A model generated the notes under the pieces. It did not search any database, was not told where the DNA came from, and was given only the letters and a program-made list of their open reading frames with translations. Position numbers and translations under genes: made by a program. Shown one piece after another: positions 36,562-46,273 of a DNA stretch of 64,000 nt. The stretch covers positions 1 through 64,000 of the forward strand of contig NZ_JYKS01000021.1 in the NCBI RefSeq assembly GCF_000935045.1, read 5' to 3'. The stretch comes from Pseudomonas sp. 10-1B. GTDB taxonomy: Bacteria; Pseudomonadota; Gammaproteobacteria; Pseudomonadales; Pseudomonadaceae. Positions within the stretch are counted from its first letter, which is position 1. Each line of letters opens with the position of its first letter.

Positions 36562-37242
36562 TCAGCTGGCGCCCGATGCCAAGCGGTAACCGAGTCCACG
36601 CAAGGTCTCGATGCTGCTGTCGGCGCCAGCGTCCACCAGCTTGCGTCGCAGCCGCGAAACCAGTGCTTCGATGGCATTGGGCGTGACCGCCTCACTGAGG
36701 GCATAGAGACGCTCCTCAAGCTGATCTTTGATCACCACACGTGGGGCGCAGCGCAGCAGCTCTTCAAGCAGAGCCATTTCGCGCTTGGATAGCAGCAGTG
36801 GCTGCGGGCCGACATAAGCCTCACGACTTTCCAGGCAAAAGCTCAGATTGCCCAGTTGCAGGCGTCGTTCGGCACGTGGCCCAGGCCTACGCAGGACCGC
36901 ACGCAGACGCGCCTCCAGCTCGGCCATCTCGAAGGGTTTCAGCAGGTAGTCATCTGCGCCGGCATCAAGCCCGGCGATGCGCTGCTCCAGGGCATCACAG
37001 GCAGTCAGAATGATGCACGGAAGGTCGGCATTGCGCGTCGAAGAACGTGCAGCAAGTACCGAGAGGCCGCCCATATCCGGCAGGCCAAGGTCTAGCAGCA
37101 TTGCATCGTAACGGCTGAGCGCGAGCATCGCGACGGCCTCCCGGCCATGCTCAGCGACGTCGACGACAAAGCCACTGCGTTGCAGGTGCCTCAATAACAG
37201 ATCACGCAGTGCGGGATGGTCTTCAACGACGAGCAACTTCAT
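36562..37242 (-). CDS. OmpR/PhoB-family response regulator
   Basis: A 226-residue regulator. The receiver has acidic pocket VEDH (6-9), phospho-Asp in LLDLGLPD (51) and the conserved Lys in YLLKPFE. The C-terminal winged helix has LLSKREMALLEELL and RLRRKL. The ATG at 37242 is preferred since the receiver begins MKLLVVEDH. It is probably the partner of the kinase at 33149-34504 and an activator of the receptor gene lying between them. Confidence 0.92.
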   Translation of the reverse strand: MKLLVVEDHPALRDLLLRHLQRSGFVVDVAEHGREAVAMLALSRYDAMLLDLGLPDMGGLSVLAARSSTRNADLPCIILTACDALEQRIAGLDAGADDYLLKPFEMAELEARLRAVLRRPGPRAERRLQLGNLSFCLESREAYVGPQPLLLSKREMALLEELLRCAPRVVIKDQLEERLYALSEAVTPNAIEALVSRLRRKLVDAGADSSIETLRGLGYRLASGAS

Positions 37243-37329
37243 GACATTCACCGCGAACACGTCAGCCTTCGGTCAGCTAAGGCTGGGATAGTGGAACCAC
37301 AAACACTCTATCAAATTATTTTGATTAGC

Positions 37330-37350
37330 ATTACGAATAAGAATCTCATG
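37330..37350. promoter_or_regulatory. Fur-box-like site ahead of the PepSY operon
   Basis: attacgaataagaatctcatg reads on the minus strand as catgagattcttattcgtaat, close to a Fur consensus. It lies 71 bp before the DUF3649 gene and on the far side of the response regulator start. Confidence 0.55.
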
Positions 37351-37420
37351 CCAATATTCTTTTCTTCTGCAGTGCCTGCGCCGCTGCTGATTTCGCAGTG
37401 GTCGATGAAGAGGGCGCAAC

Positions 37421-37726
37421 ATGCTTATGCCTAAGCTGAACCCCTCGGCACAGACACGCTCTCGCTTCGCCATCGCAGCACGTACCCTGCTGGCCATAGG
37501 TGGCGGTTACGTTTTCGCGGCCATAAGCACCGCCAGCCTTGCCGTCGCCTTGCCACTGCCGCGTCCGCAGGCGGTACTGGCCGCCACGCAGCTGTCGTTC
37601 GCCCTTTACTGTGCCCTGGTAATCTGGGCCTTCAGCGCGCGTAGCGTTATACGCGCCTGGCTGGTTGCCGCTGCCCTGTGCACAGTTCCGGCTCTGCACC
37701 TGGTACTGCAAGGGGCCTGGTCATGA
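37421..37726 (+). CDS. DUF3649-like iron-uptake membrane protein
   Basis: A 101-residue protein with three hydrophobic segments (LLAIGGGYVFAAISTASLAV, LSFALYCALVIWAF, AWLVAAALCTVPALHLVL). Family, size and position before a PepSY gene match the DUF3649-PepSY-DUF3325 sets seen beside siderophore receptors in Pseudomonas. The stop overlaps the next ATG (ATGA). Confidence 0.8.
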   Translation: MLMPKLNPSAQTRSRFAIAARTLLAIGGGYVFAAISTASLAVALPLPRPQAVLAATQLSFALYCALVIWAFSARSVIRAWLVAAALCTVPALHLVLQGAWS

Positions 37727-39324
37727 AGGCACTGAGCTTGCGTCAGGCCAACGCCTGGATACACACCTGGAGCGGCCTGTTGCTCGGCTGGTTACTCTAT
37801 GCGGTGTTCCTCACCGGCACCTTGAGTTTTTTCCAGGAAGAGATCAGTTTCTGGATGAAGCCGGAGCAACATGCCTCTCGTGCTGACAATGCCAGCGCCA
37901 GCCACGCCCTGGATCAACTCGCCCGGCGGGCCCCACAAGCGGCGCAGTGGAACATCACCCTGCCCAGCGAGCGCAATACCGCCCTGCAGGTGCAGTGGTT
38001 CGAACAGGGAGAGCGCATCGGCAAAGGCGGTGGGCAACACCTGGCCCTGAACGCAACCAATGGAGAACCCATAGATGTGCGTGAAACGCGGGGTGGCGGC
38101 TTCCTCTACCGCTTCCACTTCGAACTCTATGGCCTACCGCGCGAGCTCGCGCGCTGGATCGTAGGCGTCGCCACCATGGCCATGCTCGTGGCCATCATCA
38201 GTGGCGTGATCACCCACAAAAAAATCTTCAAGGACTTTTTCACCTTCCGCCCGCGCAAAGGTCAACGCTCCTGGCTGGACGCCCATAACGCGACCGCCGT
38301 CCTGGCCCTGCCCTTCCATTTCATGATCACCTACAGCGGGTTGCTGCTGCTTATGTTCATGCTCATGCCTTGGGGGTTAGACAGCGCCTACCAAGGCAAC
38401 CGACAAGGCTTCTTCAATGAGGCAGGAGGGCGTGGTGGGGGTGTGCCAGTCGAGCGCAACCACGAGCCAGTACAACCCGCGCAAATGACAGACATCGCCG
38501 GGCTGCTGGCTCAGGCACAACGGAACTGGCCGCAAGGCGCTGCCAGCATTCAGGTGATGTCACCTGCCACCAACCAAGCCATAGTCGAAATACGCGAGCG
38601 CGGCGGCGATAGCCTGCTAGACCGGGGCCGGGGCGAGCGCCTGCGCTTTAACGCTATCAGCGGCGAGCCGTTGCCCGGCCCGCCTGTTGTGACTGCGAAT
38701 GCAGCCAACGCAACTTACAACGTGTTCACCAGCCTGCACATTCTGCGCTTTGCCGGCCCACCCCTGCGCTGGTTCTTCTTCATCAGCGGCCTGCTGGGCA
38801 CTGCAATGATCGCCACCGGCCTGGTGCTATGGGTAGTCAAACGCCTACCCGAGCGCCAGAAGCTCGGTCGCACTCCGCTTGGTCAGCGCCTGGTAGAGGC
38901 GCTCAATGTCGGCACCGTGGCGGGGTTGCCACTGGCCATCACCGGCTATTTCTGGGCCAACCGACTCTTGCCTGCCGAGCTGGCGCAGCGCGCCGATTGG
39001 GAGATACGCAGTTTCTTCCTGATCTGGGCACTGTGTTTGTTGCATCCGCTGCTACGCACGCACAAACGCGCCTGGGTCGAACAGTTGCTGCTCGCCGCCT
39101 TGCTGTTTGCCGGCCTGCCCATGTTCAGCCTAAGCCTGCCCCATAGCGGCCTGACGACGACCCTGGCCAACGCCAACTGGTTGCTGGCCGGCATGGACCT
39201 CACCCTGCTGACGACCGCCGCCCTATTCGGTTATGCCGCCTGGAAAGTCAATCGTCACCAACCAGCCGGCAGCCGGCAACGCCAACCGCGACAGCTGCCC
39301 GCGAGCAAGGAGACGACGTCATGA
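37723..39324 (+). CDS. PepSY-domain inner-membrane protein (siderophore iron release/reduction type)
   Basis: A 533-residue PepSY_TM protein with four or more membrane helices: WSGLLLGWLLYAVFLTGTLSF near residue 20, a pair around residues 150 and 205, and further helices after residue 345 and towards the end. His residues inside helices (AWIHTW, FHFMITYSG, HILRF) fit heme or metal binding. Relatives such as FoxB and PiuB act in the inner membrane to free or reduce siderophore-bound iron. The ATG at 37723 is coupled to the previous gene; the stop overlaps the next start. Confidence 0.88.
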   Translation: MKALSLRQANAWIHTWSGLLLGWLLYAVFLTGTLSFFQEEISFWMKPEQHASRADNASASHALDQLARRAPQAAQWNITLPSERNTALQVQWFEQGERIGKGGGQHLALNATNGEPIDVRETRGGGFLYRFHFELYGLPRELARWIVGVATMAMLVAIISGVITHKKIFKDFFTFRPRKGQRSWLDAHNATAVLALPFHFMITYSGLLLLMFMLMPWGLDSAYQGNRQGFFNEAGGRGGGVPVERNHEPVQPAQMTDIAGLLAQAQRNWPQGAASIQVMSPATNQAIVEIRERGGDSLLDRGRGERLRFNAISGEPLPGPPVVTANAANATYNVFTSLHILRFAGPPLRWFFFISGLLGTAMIATGLVLWVVKRLPERQKLGRTPLGQRLVEALNVGTVAGLPLAITGYFWANRLLPAELAQRADWEIRSFFLIWALCLLHPLLRTHKRAWVEQLLLAALLFAGLPMFSLSLPHSGLTTTLANANWLLAGMDLTLLTTAALFGYAAWKVNRHQPAGSRQRQPRQLPASKETTS

Positions 39325-39644
39325 TCGAGTTCAGCCTGGCCCTTTGCTTCAGCGGCTTCGGTGCCCTCTGCCTCGGGTTGGAGCGGCATCACGAGCAGGT
39401 CTTCGGACACAAGCCAGGAGCGCGCAAACGCCATCTGCTGCGCCTGCTCGGCTGGTTGCTGCTGGCTTGCGCCATCGCGCCCGCCGTCAACCGGCTCGGC
39501 CCGTCGATCGGCTTGGCGCTGTGGGTATCGGCCCTGAGCCTGGCAGCTGTTACGCAGATGCTGCTGCTGAGTTATCGACCGCGTGCGATTGCGCCCCTGA
39601 GCATCGTCGCGCCACTGCTGGCGTTACCCTTTTCATTACTGTGA
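39321..39644 (+). CDS. DUF3325-like iron-uptake membrane protein
   Basis: A 107-residue protein with three hydrophobic segments (LALCFSGFGALCLGLER, LLGWLLLACAIAPAV, ALWVSALSLAAVTQMLLL). It is coupled to the PepSY gene by ATGA and completes the usual trio. The specific function is unknown. Confidence 0.78.
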   Translation: MIEFSLALCFSGFGALCLGLERHHEQVFGHKPGARKRHLLRLLGWLLLACAIAPAVNRLGPSIGLALWVSALSLAAVTQMLLLSYRPRAIAPLSIVAPLLALPFSLL

Positions 39645-39832
39645 CGGAAAGCCACTATAAACAAATGACCGAAAGGCTCTCCGGGGCGAGTGCTTGCCAA
39701 ACCCCGAAGACGTCAGTCTGCGACTGGTACCGGGCAAACGCGTGCTTCCAGGATGCGAACCATTGCCCCACCGGAGCTCGCAATGGGATGATTCGTAATT
39801 ACATCGAATGCTCATCCAAGGCCACGCCATCC

Positions 39833-40171
39833 CCCCAAGCTCCTCCTCGCCGAAGACAACCCACGCCTGTGCCAAGACCTGGCCTGTCATTTCCAGCGCC
39901 GTGGCTTTCGCCGTGCATACCTGCGAAAACGGCAGCCAGGCCCTGGACGCGATACGCCAGGGCGGTTTCGACCTGATCCTGCTGGATATCATGTTGCCTG
40001 GTGTTGACGGCCTTCCTCTCCCAGAGCGTCCTGCACCGCGCCTATACCCGCCTGGACCGAGGCCCTGACGTGCACGTCTGCAACCTGCGCCGCAAACTTG
40101 CCGCCATCGGCGCCCAGCACCTGCAGATCCAGGCCGTGCGCGGGCAGGGTTACATTATGCCAGCACCTTAG
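39833..40171 (+). pseudogene. Decayed OmpR-family response regulator
   Basis: Pieces of a receiver and an output domain can be read in shifting frames: KLLLAEDNPRLCQDL, then HTCENGSQALDAIRQGG and LILLDIMLPGVDGL, then YTRLDRG, HVCNLRRKLAAIGAQ and VRGQGYIMPAP followed by a stop. The receiver has a frameshift near 39890, and about half the receiver plus most of the winged-helix domain is deleted near 40010. No kinase gene is near. Positions 40172-40503 hold no gene, only an 8-bp hairpin (40391-40420). Confidence 0.75.
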
Positions 40172-40390
40172 TTTGAGCCAATACTGTCGTAAAGCCGGAA
40201 GTGTCCAACCCTCATCACCGCGAACGCGAACTACGGCGCAAGGACAAGGGACTGGTTGAAACAGCCGTCTACAGCAGATGAGCTCAGCGGCAAGCGGGCT
40301 GAAGCTGCATTTTAGTGCGCTGGGCAAATCAGGCACACGCGCGAAGATCACCAGCTAAGATGACGAAACGCCGTCCCCTTAAAAGCGAAA

Positions 40391-40420
40391 CCCCGGGAGC
40401 AGCTTGCGCCGGTCCCGGGG
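40391..40420. repeat. GC-rich inverted repeat
   Basis: Arms ccccggga (40391-40398) and tcccgggg (40413-40420) surround a 14-nt loop. No T tract follows. It lies between two decayed genes. Confidence 0.5.
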
Positions 40421-40503
40421 ATCTGGATCTAGTGCTGGAGCGCTTGACCGAGGTCAGAGGGGCCTAACCAGCTGCTAGTGATTAAGGATCATTACCCGCT
40501 TCC

Positions 40504-40656
40504 ATGGCCGAGAGTCAAGCTCCAAACTATGCAGTCCAGCTGTATCTATATAACGCCCGCTTGGCAAAATCCATTCTATTTCCACTGCACATCATGGAAG
40601 TAACGCTGCGAAATGGTATTGACGCGGTTCTCAGCAGTGTTTTGCATCTCTGGTGA
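40504..40656 (+). pseudogene. N-terminal fragment of an Abi-like protein
   Basis: An ATG at 40504 opens 50 codons that include VQLYLYNARLAKSILFPLHI and MEVTLRNGIDAVL. These match the start of Abi_2/Abi-like proteins, in which a pair of such helices carries conserved Asn-Ala and Leu-Arg-Asn motifs. A stop at 40654-40656 ends the frame, whereas intact proteins have 200 or more residues. It is a remnant of an older defence gene next to Wadjet. Confidence 0.6.
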
Positions 40657-40747
40657 CCGCCCCCCGAGGCTAGTAACGTGTTCCTTACCCTGGAGGGGGG
40701 CACTCGATGCCCAGCGAGCACTACTGACTCACACTTGGAGCACGAAA

Positions 40748-42208
40748 GTGAAAGCAGACAAAGTCATCGCGACCTATCGGCGCATGCGGGCGCAGCCGCT
40801 ATGGCGACTGCTTGCCTCGAACACCGGGCCTACCGTCATCGGTCTGCTTCAGGTCCATCTTTACGAAAGTAAGCGAAGTCTTCCTGCCTCCATTTTTCAC
40901 GAACGAATTGCCAGAGATCTGGAAGATCTACGCGCCCAAGGAGAAGACTTTCCCCAAACTGCACAAGCGTACGTCGCCAGCTGGCTCGCTGATGGGTACC
41001 TGGAGCGACGCTTCCCTGCCGGGGCTTTAGAGGAGGAATATGAACTCTCCACAGCCGCCGTCGAAGCAGTTAGATTTGTTTCTGGCCTGGAGCAGCCACA
41101 CTCTGCCGCAACCGAAAGCCGCCTGGCGCTTGTTATCGAAGCACTAACCCAACTTGCCGCGGACACCGACACAGACAAATACCGTCGCATAGACCGGCTC
41201 ATGATCGAGCAAGCCCGCATCGATAAGGAAATCGACGCCATCCAGAAGGGACAGATGCGCGTCCTGCCCCACACAGCGGCACTGGAACGCACGCGGGAAA
41301 TCATCACGTTGGCAGATGATCTTGCAGGTGATTTCCGGCGCGTTCGCGATCAGTTCGACCAGCTCAACCGAGAGCTCCGTGAACGCATCATGGACAACGA
41401 TGGCAATCGTGGGGATGTGCTGAATTCACTGTTCGCTGGAATCGACCTGATTTCAGAGAGCGATGCCGGAAGGACTTTCTCCGCTTTCTGGCGATTGCTT
41501 ACGGACCCAGAACAGGCCGCCACGCTGGACCAGGCGCTTGATAGCGTCATGTCGAGGGAGTTCGTGGGGCAACTCGAAGCCAAGGAACGACGATTCCTTC
41601 TACGGCTGACGCGGACCCTTCTCGAGCAGGGTGGTATGGTTCACGAGGTACTCCAAACCTTCGCGCGTAGCCTGAAGCACTTCGTCCAGAGCCGTGAATA
41701 CCTCGAACAACGCCGACTCAACCATCTTCTGAAAGACGCTCAACGAGCAGCACTTGCCCTGAAGAATGAAGTCAGGGCCACAGAAACCCTCCAGTACACG
41801 CTTGAGCTCACGAGCAGCCGTTTGCGCTCCTTGTCTCAATGGGTACTGTACGACCCCTCCCTACAAGCTTTGCCCGGCCAAATGGCAGAAGGGGACGCCC
41901 CGCCAATCGACCTGGAGTCCGTCAGCGAACTGGTCGCCCAGTCCGAGATCGACTTCAGAACATTGAAGGCCAACGTGCTGGCAGTCCTGGAACAACGGTC
42001 CCAGGCATCCATCGCTGACGTGCTGGAGCAATTCCCCGCTGCACAGGGTCTGGGCAGCGTTGTCGGCCTGCTTGCATTGGGCAGTCGCCATGGTTTCAAA
42101 GCCGACCATAGCGAAACCGTAGGCTGGGTTGGAGGCGACGACGAGCGTCGTAGCGCCCGAATTCCAAAGATCTTCTTTTTGAGGGAGCGGGCCAATGAAC
42201 TGGTCTGA
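40748..42208 (+). CDS. jetA: Wadjet subunit JetA (DUF3375)
   Basis: A 486-residue DUF3375 protein, the kleisin-like subunit of the type I Wadjet complex, an SMC-like system that detects and cleaves small circular DNA such as plasmids. The N-terminal winged-helix part includes PLWRLLASNTGPTVIGLL and the middle is helical. The start is GTG at 40748; sequence further upstream in the frame lies after the Abi fragment and lacks family features. The stop lies 14 bp inside jetB. Gene order, sizes and overlaps match known jetABCD operons. Confidence 0.9.
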   Translation: MKADKVIATYRRMRAQPLWRLLASNTGPTVIGLLQVHLYESKRSLPASIFHERIARDLEDLRAQGEDFPQTAQAYVASWLADGYLERRFPAGALEEEYELSTAAVEAVRFVSGLEQPHSAATESRLALVIEALTQLAADTDTDKYRRIDRLMIEQARIDKEIDAIQKGQMRVLPHTAALERTREIITLADDLAGDFRRVRDQFDQLNRELRERIMDNDGNRGDVLNSLFAGIDLISESDAGRTFSAFWRLLTDPEQAATLDQALDSVMSREFVGQLEAKERRFLLRLTRTLLEQGGMVHEVLQTFARSLKHFVQSREYLEQRRLNHLLKDAQRAALALKNEVRATETLQYTLELTSSRLRSLSQWVLYDPSLQALPGQMAEGDAPPIDLESVSELVAQSEIDFRTLKANVLAVLEQRSQASIADVLEQFPAAQGLGSVVGLLALGSRHGFKADHSETVGWVGGDDERRSARIPKIFFLRERANELV

Positions 42209-42902
42209 GAACAACGAAGCGATAATGCCAGCAGAAGCACAAACGCCTGATGCTGCGCAGACACCTGCCAACACCCTTTTCACCGGTGACAGCGGCGAGT
42301 TGGTACTCGATACTCGGCGCGCCCTGGTGCAGCTACTGGCAGGGCCATCGCTGGACGGACGTCGACATCCAAAACTGTGGCCGATAGTAGTGCGAGATGA
42401 AGCGGTAATACGTCGGCGTCTTGCCGAGCTGTTCCTCGAACTGGTCATCGACCGGGACGTACAAGTTGCCTTCACCCGTCAAGCAGATACCGGCGACCTT
42501 GAGGTACCACTTCTGCTGCGCCGCGCGCAGTTGACCTTCATTGACTCCATTCTGCTGCTTCACCTTCGCCAGCGATTGACCCAGGCGGACTCGCAGGGCG
42601 ACCGTGCCGTGGTATCGACTGACGAGATCATGGAGTTTCTGACCCTCTATGAGCGTGCCTCCAACACCGACCACGCAGGATTCGTGAAACGTGTTCACGC
42701 ATCCATCGAGAAGATCAAGAAACACAGCATCCTCCAGAAAATTCGCTCGAGTGAAGACCGTTTCGAGATTTCGCCAACGATGAAGCTCCTCTTCTCTGCA
42801 GAAGAAATACAAGCCCTGACTCACTTGTATCAACGCATGGCCGGCAATGAGACGCCAGCGCAACTGGCCCAGACCGAGCCCGATGAGGAGGGAGACCAAT
42901 GA
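42195..42902 (+). CDS. jetB: Wadjet subunit JetB (DUF4194)
   Basis: A 235-residue DUF4194 protein, the KITE-like winged-helix subunit that bridges JetA and the JetC motor. Features are LVQLLAGPSLDGRRHPKLWP near residue 50, RLAELFLELVIDRD and the C-terminal RFEISPTMKLLF. It overlaps jetA by 14 bp and jetC by four (ATGA), so translation is coupled. Confidence 0.9.
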   Translation: MNWSENNEAIMPAEAQTPDAAQTPANTLFTGDSGELVLDTRRALVQLLAGPSLDGRRHPKLWPIVVRDEAVIRRRLAELFLELVIDRDVQVAFTRQADTGDLEVPLLLRRAQLTFIDSILLLHLRQRLTQADSQGDRAVVSTDEIMEFLTLYERASNTDHAGFVKRVHASIEKIKKHSILQKIRSSEDRFEISPTMKLLFSAEEIQALTHLYQRMAGNETPAQLAQTEPDEEGDQ

Positions 42903-45900
42903 TCTCGGACCCCCAAACCGCGTCCTTGTTCGCCCGGGAGCAATTCCGGATGACTCGCCTGCAGGTTTACAACTGGGGCACTTTTTCTGGCCTGCATGAC
43001 ATACCGATCAGCGAACGCGGCTTTCTGTTTGTAGGTCGGTCCGGAGCGGGGAAATCGACGCTTCTCGACGCTTTTTCGGCGTTGCTGGTACCTCCTCGCT
43101 GGATTGACTTCAACGCGGCCGCGCGCGAGGCTGACCGCAGTGGCCGTGACCGAAGCCTCGTCACCTACTTACGCGGCGCGTGGGCCGAACAGAAGGATGG
43201 AGAGTCGGGTGAAATCGCCACCCGCTACCTGCGCTCGGGGACAACGTGGTCTGCCCTGGCGCTGACCTACCAGAACGCACAGGGCCAGTCTGTGGTGCTG
43301 GTTCAGGTGTTCTGGCTTCGCGGCAATGCGAATGGAAACACCGACGTCAAACGCCACTACCTTGTCCTGGAGCGGGCCTTTGACCTGCGCGAGCTGGAGG
43401 GTTTCGGTCAATCCAACTTCGACATCCGAAAGCTCAAGCAGTCTTTCTCCGAGGCGTTCACCCGCGATGAGTTTCGTCCCTATTGCGAGCGATTCTGCCG
43501 CCTGCTCGGCATCGAGAGCGAAATGGCGTTGCGTTTGCTGCACAAAACCCAGTCGGCCAAGAATCTCGGCGACCTCAATACCTTCCTGCGCGACTTCATG
43601 CTCGACAAGCCCGAAACCTTCGAGGTGGCGGATCGCTTGGTCAGCGAATTTGGTGAACTCAATGCTGCCCACCAATCGGTAGTGACAGCTCGCGAGCAGG
43701 TTCAAACACTCGTGCCAGCCCGGGAGCAATATCAGCGCAGAGATTCGTTGATGCTGCAATACAATAAGCTGGATGAGCTTCGGCTGGGCGTTGATAGCTA
43801 CCGCGAAGCCCGCCGTATTGAACTCCTCAAGCAGCATGTCGCATCCCTGGAGGTGCAAGCCAACGCCTCGGAAGGTGAAACAAGTCGACGTCAGAGCATT
43901 CTGGATAACCACACCATAACTTTGCGCGATCTGGAGCGACAGCACCGTGAAGCAGGCGGTGATCAGATCGAGCAATGGGAAACAGAGAAAGCAGGGCTGG
44001 AGAGCCTGCGCATGGATCGCCTGCGCAAACGCGGCCAGGCTGAAGATGCGTGCAAGAAGCTTGGCTGGAGCCTCCCGGATTCGCCTCAGAGCTTCGCTGA
44101 ACTGCTAGGCAACGCGCGGCAGGAAGTCGAAAACTGGGAGCAGCGCAGCAACGAAAACCGCGAAGAACAGTTCCACTTGGCGGGTCAAAAGAGAGACGCT
44201 GAGACGGCATTTTCGCAAGCGGTTAAGGAGATACAGGCGCTTCAGCGCCAGCCATCGAACATTCCTGCCGATATGCTCGAAATGCGCCGAGACATCGCCG
44301 CAGCTATAGGGATATCAGAATCGGCTTTGCCTTTCGTCGGCGAACTCATTGAGGTGAAACCTGACGAGGCCGACTGGCAAGGTGCCATCGAGCGAGTACT
44401 GCACGGATTTGCGCTCTCACTCTTGGTGGACGAACGTCAGTATTCGGCACTGGCCAATCACATCAACAACACCCATCTTGGGCAACGTCTGGTGTACTAC
44501 CGAACTGGTCGCCCGGAGACCTGGCAGACGAAGCCCATCGGCGCTAACTCGCTCGTCCTCAAGTTGAACGTCAAGGAGGGGACGTATATCGACTGGCTGC
44601 ACGCCGAGCTACGGCAACGCTTCGATTACGCGTGCGTCGACTCCATTCAGTCGTTCAGGAGCGCTGATCGAGCCATCACCCGTGAGGGCCAAGTCAAGCA
44701 CAGCAAAAACCGGCATGAGAAAGACGACCGGAGAAGTGTCGGTGACCGGCGAAACTGGGTGCTCGGGTTCGATAATCGCGAGAAACTTGCGCTCTTTCAA
44801 GCCCAGGCCCAGGCGCTGGCTGCCACGATTACACGCCTAGGAGGAGAAATCGAAACCCTTGCCGACCAAGACAAGAATCGTGCAACCCGAGCGATGCAGT
44901 GCCAGATCCTGGTGAATCTCCAGTGGCAGGAAATCGATGTAATCCCGTTGCTAGACCGCATCGCCACCATCGAACAGCAGATCCGCGAAGCGCGAGAAGG
45001 AAATATAGCCTTACAGCAAATCAGTGAGCGGATCGACAAGCAAAATAGCCTGGTTAATCAAGCAGACAAGGACCTCCGAGAAGCCAAGGTTACGCATGAC
45101 TCAATTCTCAAGCAGATAAACGACAGTACGCAGAAGCTGGAATCCCTCCTTCAAGATACTTCCAGAGTTCCATTGACTCCCCATCAGATGCAGGGGCTCG
45201 ACGAACGCTTCAGCAAGCAGTCAGACGCGATCAGGCTCGAAAGCCTCGACAAGGCAGCAACTGCTGTTGAGCGAGGGCTCAACACAGAAATCGGTGAGGT
45301 CAAAGATGAGATCGGCGATTGCGAGAAGAAAATAGAAGCACACTTTGCCGATTTCAAACGGCAGTGGCCAATGGATGCTGGCGACATGGACACGAGCCTC
45401 GCCAGCGCACCGGACTTTTTCGCCAAATTGGTACGACTGGAAACGGATGGCCTGCCTGCCTATGAGCAGCGATTCTTTGAACTGCTGCAGAACCAAAGCC
45501 ACCAAAATCTGGCAGCACTCTCCACCTACCTGAACGATGCGCGTAAGGCCATCCTGGAACGGATGGATCTGGTCAACGACAGTCTTGGCCAGGTGCCGTT
45601 CAACCAAAGCGCCAATCAACGTACCTACCTCCACATCGACGCCAGTGACCGGCAACTTGTTGATGTCAAGGCGTTCAAGCAGGAGATCCAGCAGGCACTC
45701 AGCCATGCATGGACGGAGGATCGCGAGTTTGCCGAAGCACGGTTCCTGGCCCTACGCCGACTTGTTGATCGACTTGCCAGTCAGGCCCCCGAGCAGAAAC
45801 GCTGGCGTGAGACTGTGCTCGACGTTCGACAGCATGTCGAGTTCATCGGACGGGAGATCGATGAAGGCGGCGTTGAGGTGGAGATTTATCGCAGCGGGGC

Positions 45901-46273
45901 TGGTAAGTCTGGAGGCCAACGCCAGAAGCTAGCCACCACATGTTTGGCCGCAGCCCTTCGGTATCAACTGGGAGGGAATGACCACGGCGTACCGATGTAT
46001 GCACCCGTCGTGCTTGATGAGGCATTCGACAAGGCTGACAACGAGTTCACCGCTTTGGCGATGAACATCTTTACCAATTTCGGGTTTCAAATGGTAGTCG
46101 CTACGCCACTGAAGTCCGTCATGACCCTCGAACCATTCATCGGTGGCGCCTGCTTTGTAGATATCAGTGACCGGCGAGTGTCAGGCTTGCTGCTGATCGA
46201 GTACGACGGTGACCGTCAGCGGTTGAAGCTGCCTGAGCACGCTCGAGAGGAGGCTAGCATTGAAGCTTCCTGA
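42899..46273 (+). CDS. jetC: Wadjet subunit JetC (SMC/MukB-like ATPase)
   Basis: A 1124-residue SMC-like ATPase. Walker A is FVGRSGAGKST (about 44-54). Two long coiled-coil arms surround a hinge-like region near residues 460-640. The ABC signature is SGGQRQKL (about 1003) and Walker B is VVLDEAFDKAD (about 1037). By family knowledge it extrudes DNA loops and feeds circular DNA to JetD. It is intact and full length. Confidence 0.93.
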   Translation: MISDPQTASLFAREQFRMTRLQVYNWGTFSGLHDIPISERGFLFVGRSGAGKSTLLDAFSALLVPPRWIDFNAAAREADRSGRDRSLVTYLRGAWAEQKDGESGEIATRYLRSGTTWSALALTYQNAQGQSVVLVQVFWLRGNANGNTDVKRHYLVLERAFDLRELEGFGQSNFDIRKLKQSFSEAFTRDEFRPYCERFCRLLGIESEMALRLLHKTQSAKNLGDLNTFLRDFMLDKPETFEVADRLVSEFGELNAAHQSVVTAREQVQTLVPAREQYQRRDSLMLQYNKLDELRLGVDSYREARRIELLKQHVASLEVQANASEGETSRRQSILDNHTITLRDLERQHREAGGDQIEQWETEKAGLESLRMDRLRKRGQAEDACKKLGWSLPDSPQSFAELLGNARQEVENWEQRSNENREEQFHLAGQKRDAETAFSQAVKEIQALQRQPSNIPADMLEMRRDIAAAIGISESALPFVGELIEVKPDEADWQGAIERVLHGFALSLLVDERQYSALANHINNTHLGQRLVYYRTGRPETWQTKPIGANSLVLKLNVKEGTYIDWLHAELRQRFDYACVDSIQSFRSADRAITREGQVKHSKNRHEKDDRRSVGDRRNWVLGFDNREKLALFQAQAQALAATITRLGGEIETLADQDKNRATRAMQCQILVNLQWQEIDVIPLLDRIATIEQQIREAREGNIALQQISERIDKQNSLVNQADKDLREAKVTHDSILKQINDSTQKLESLLQDTSRVPLTPHQMQGLDERFSKQSDAIRLESLDKAATAVERGLNTEIGEVKDEIGDCEKKIEAHFADFKRQWPMDAGDMDTSLASAPDFFAKLVRLETDGLPAYEQRFFELLQNQSHQNLAALSTYLNDARKAILERMDLVNDSLGQVPFNQSANQRTYLHIDASDRQLVDVKAFKQEIQQALSHAWTEDREFAEARFLALRRLVDRLASQAPEQKRWRETVLDVRQHVEFIGREIDEGGVEVEIYRSGAGKSGGQRQKLATTCLAAALRYQLGGNDHGVPMYAPVVLDEAFDKADNEFTALAMNIFTNFGFQMVVATPLKSVMTLEPFIGGACFVDISDRRVSGLLLIEYDGDRQRLKLPEHAREEASIEAS

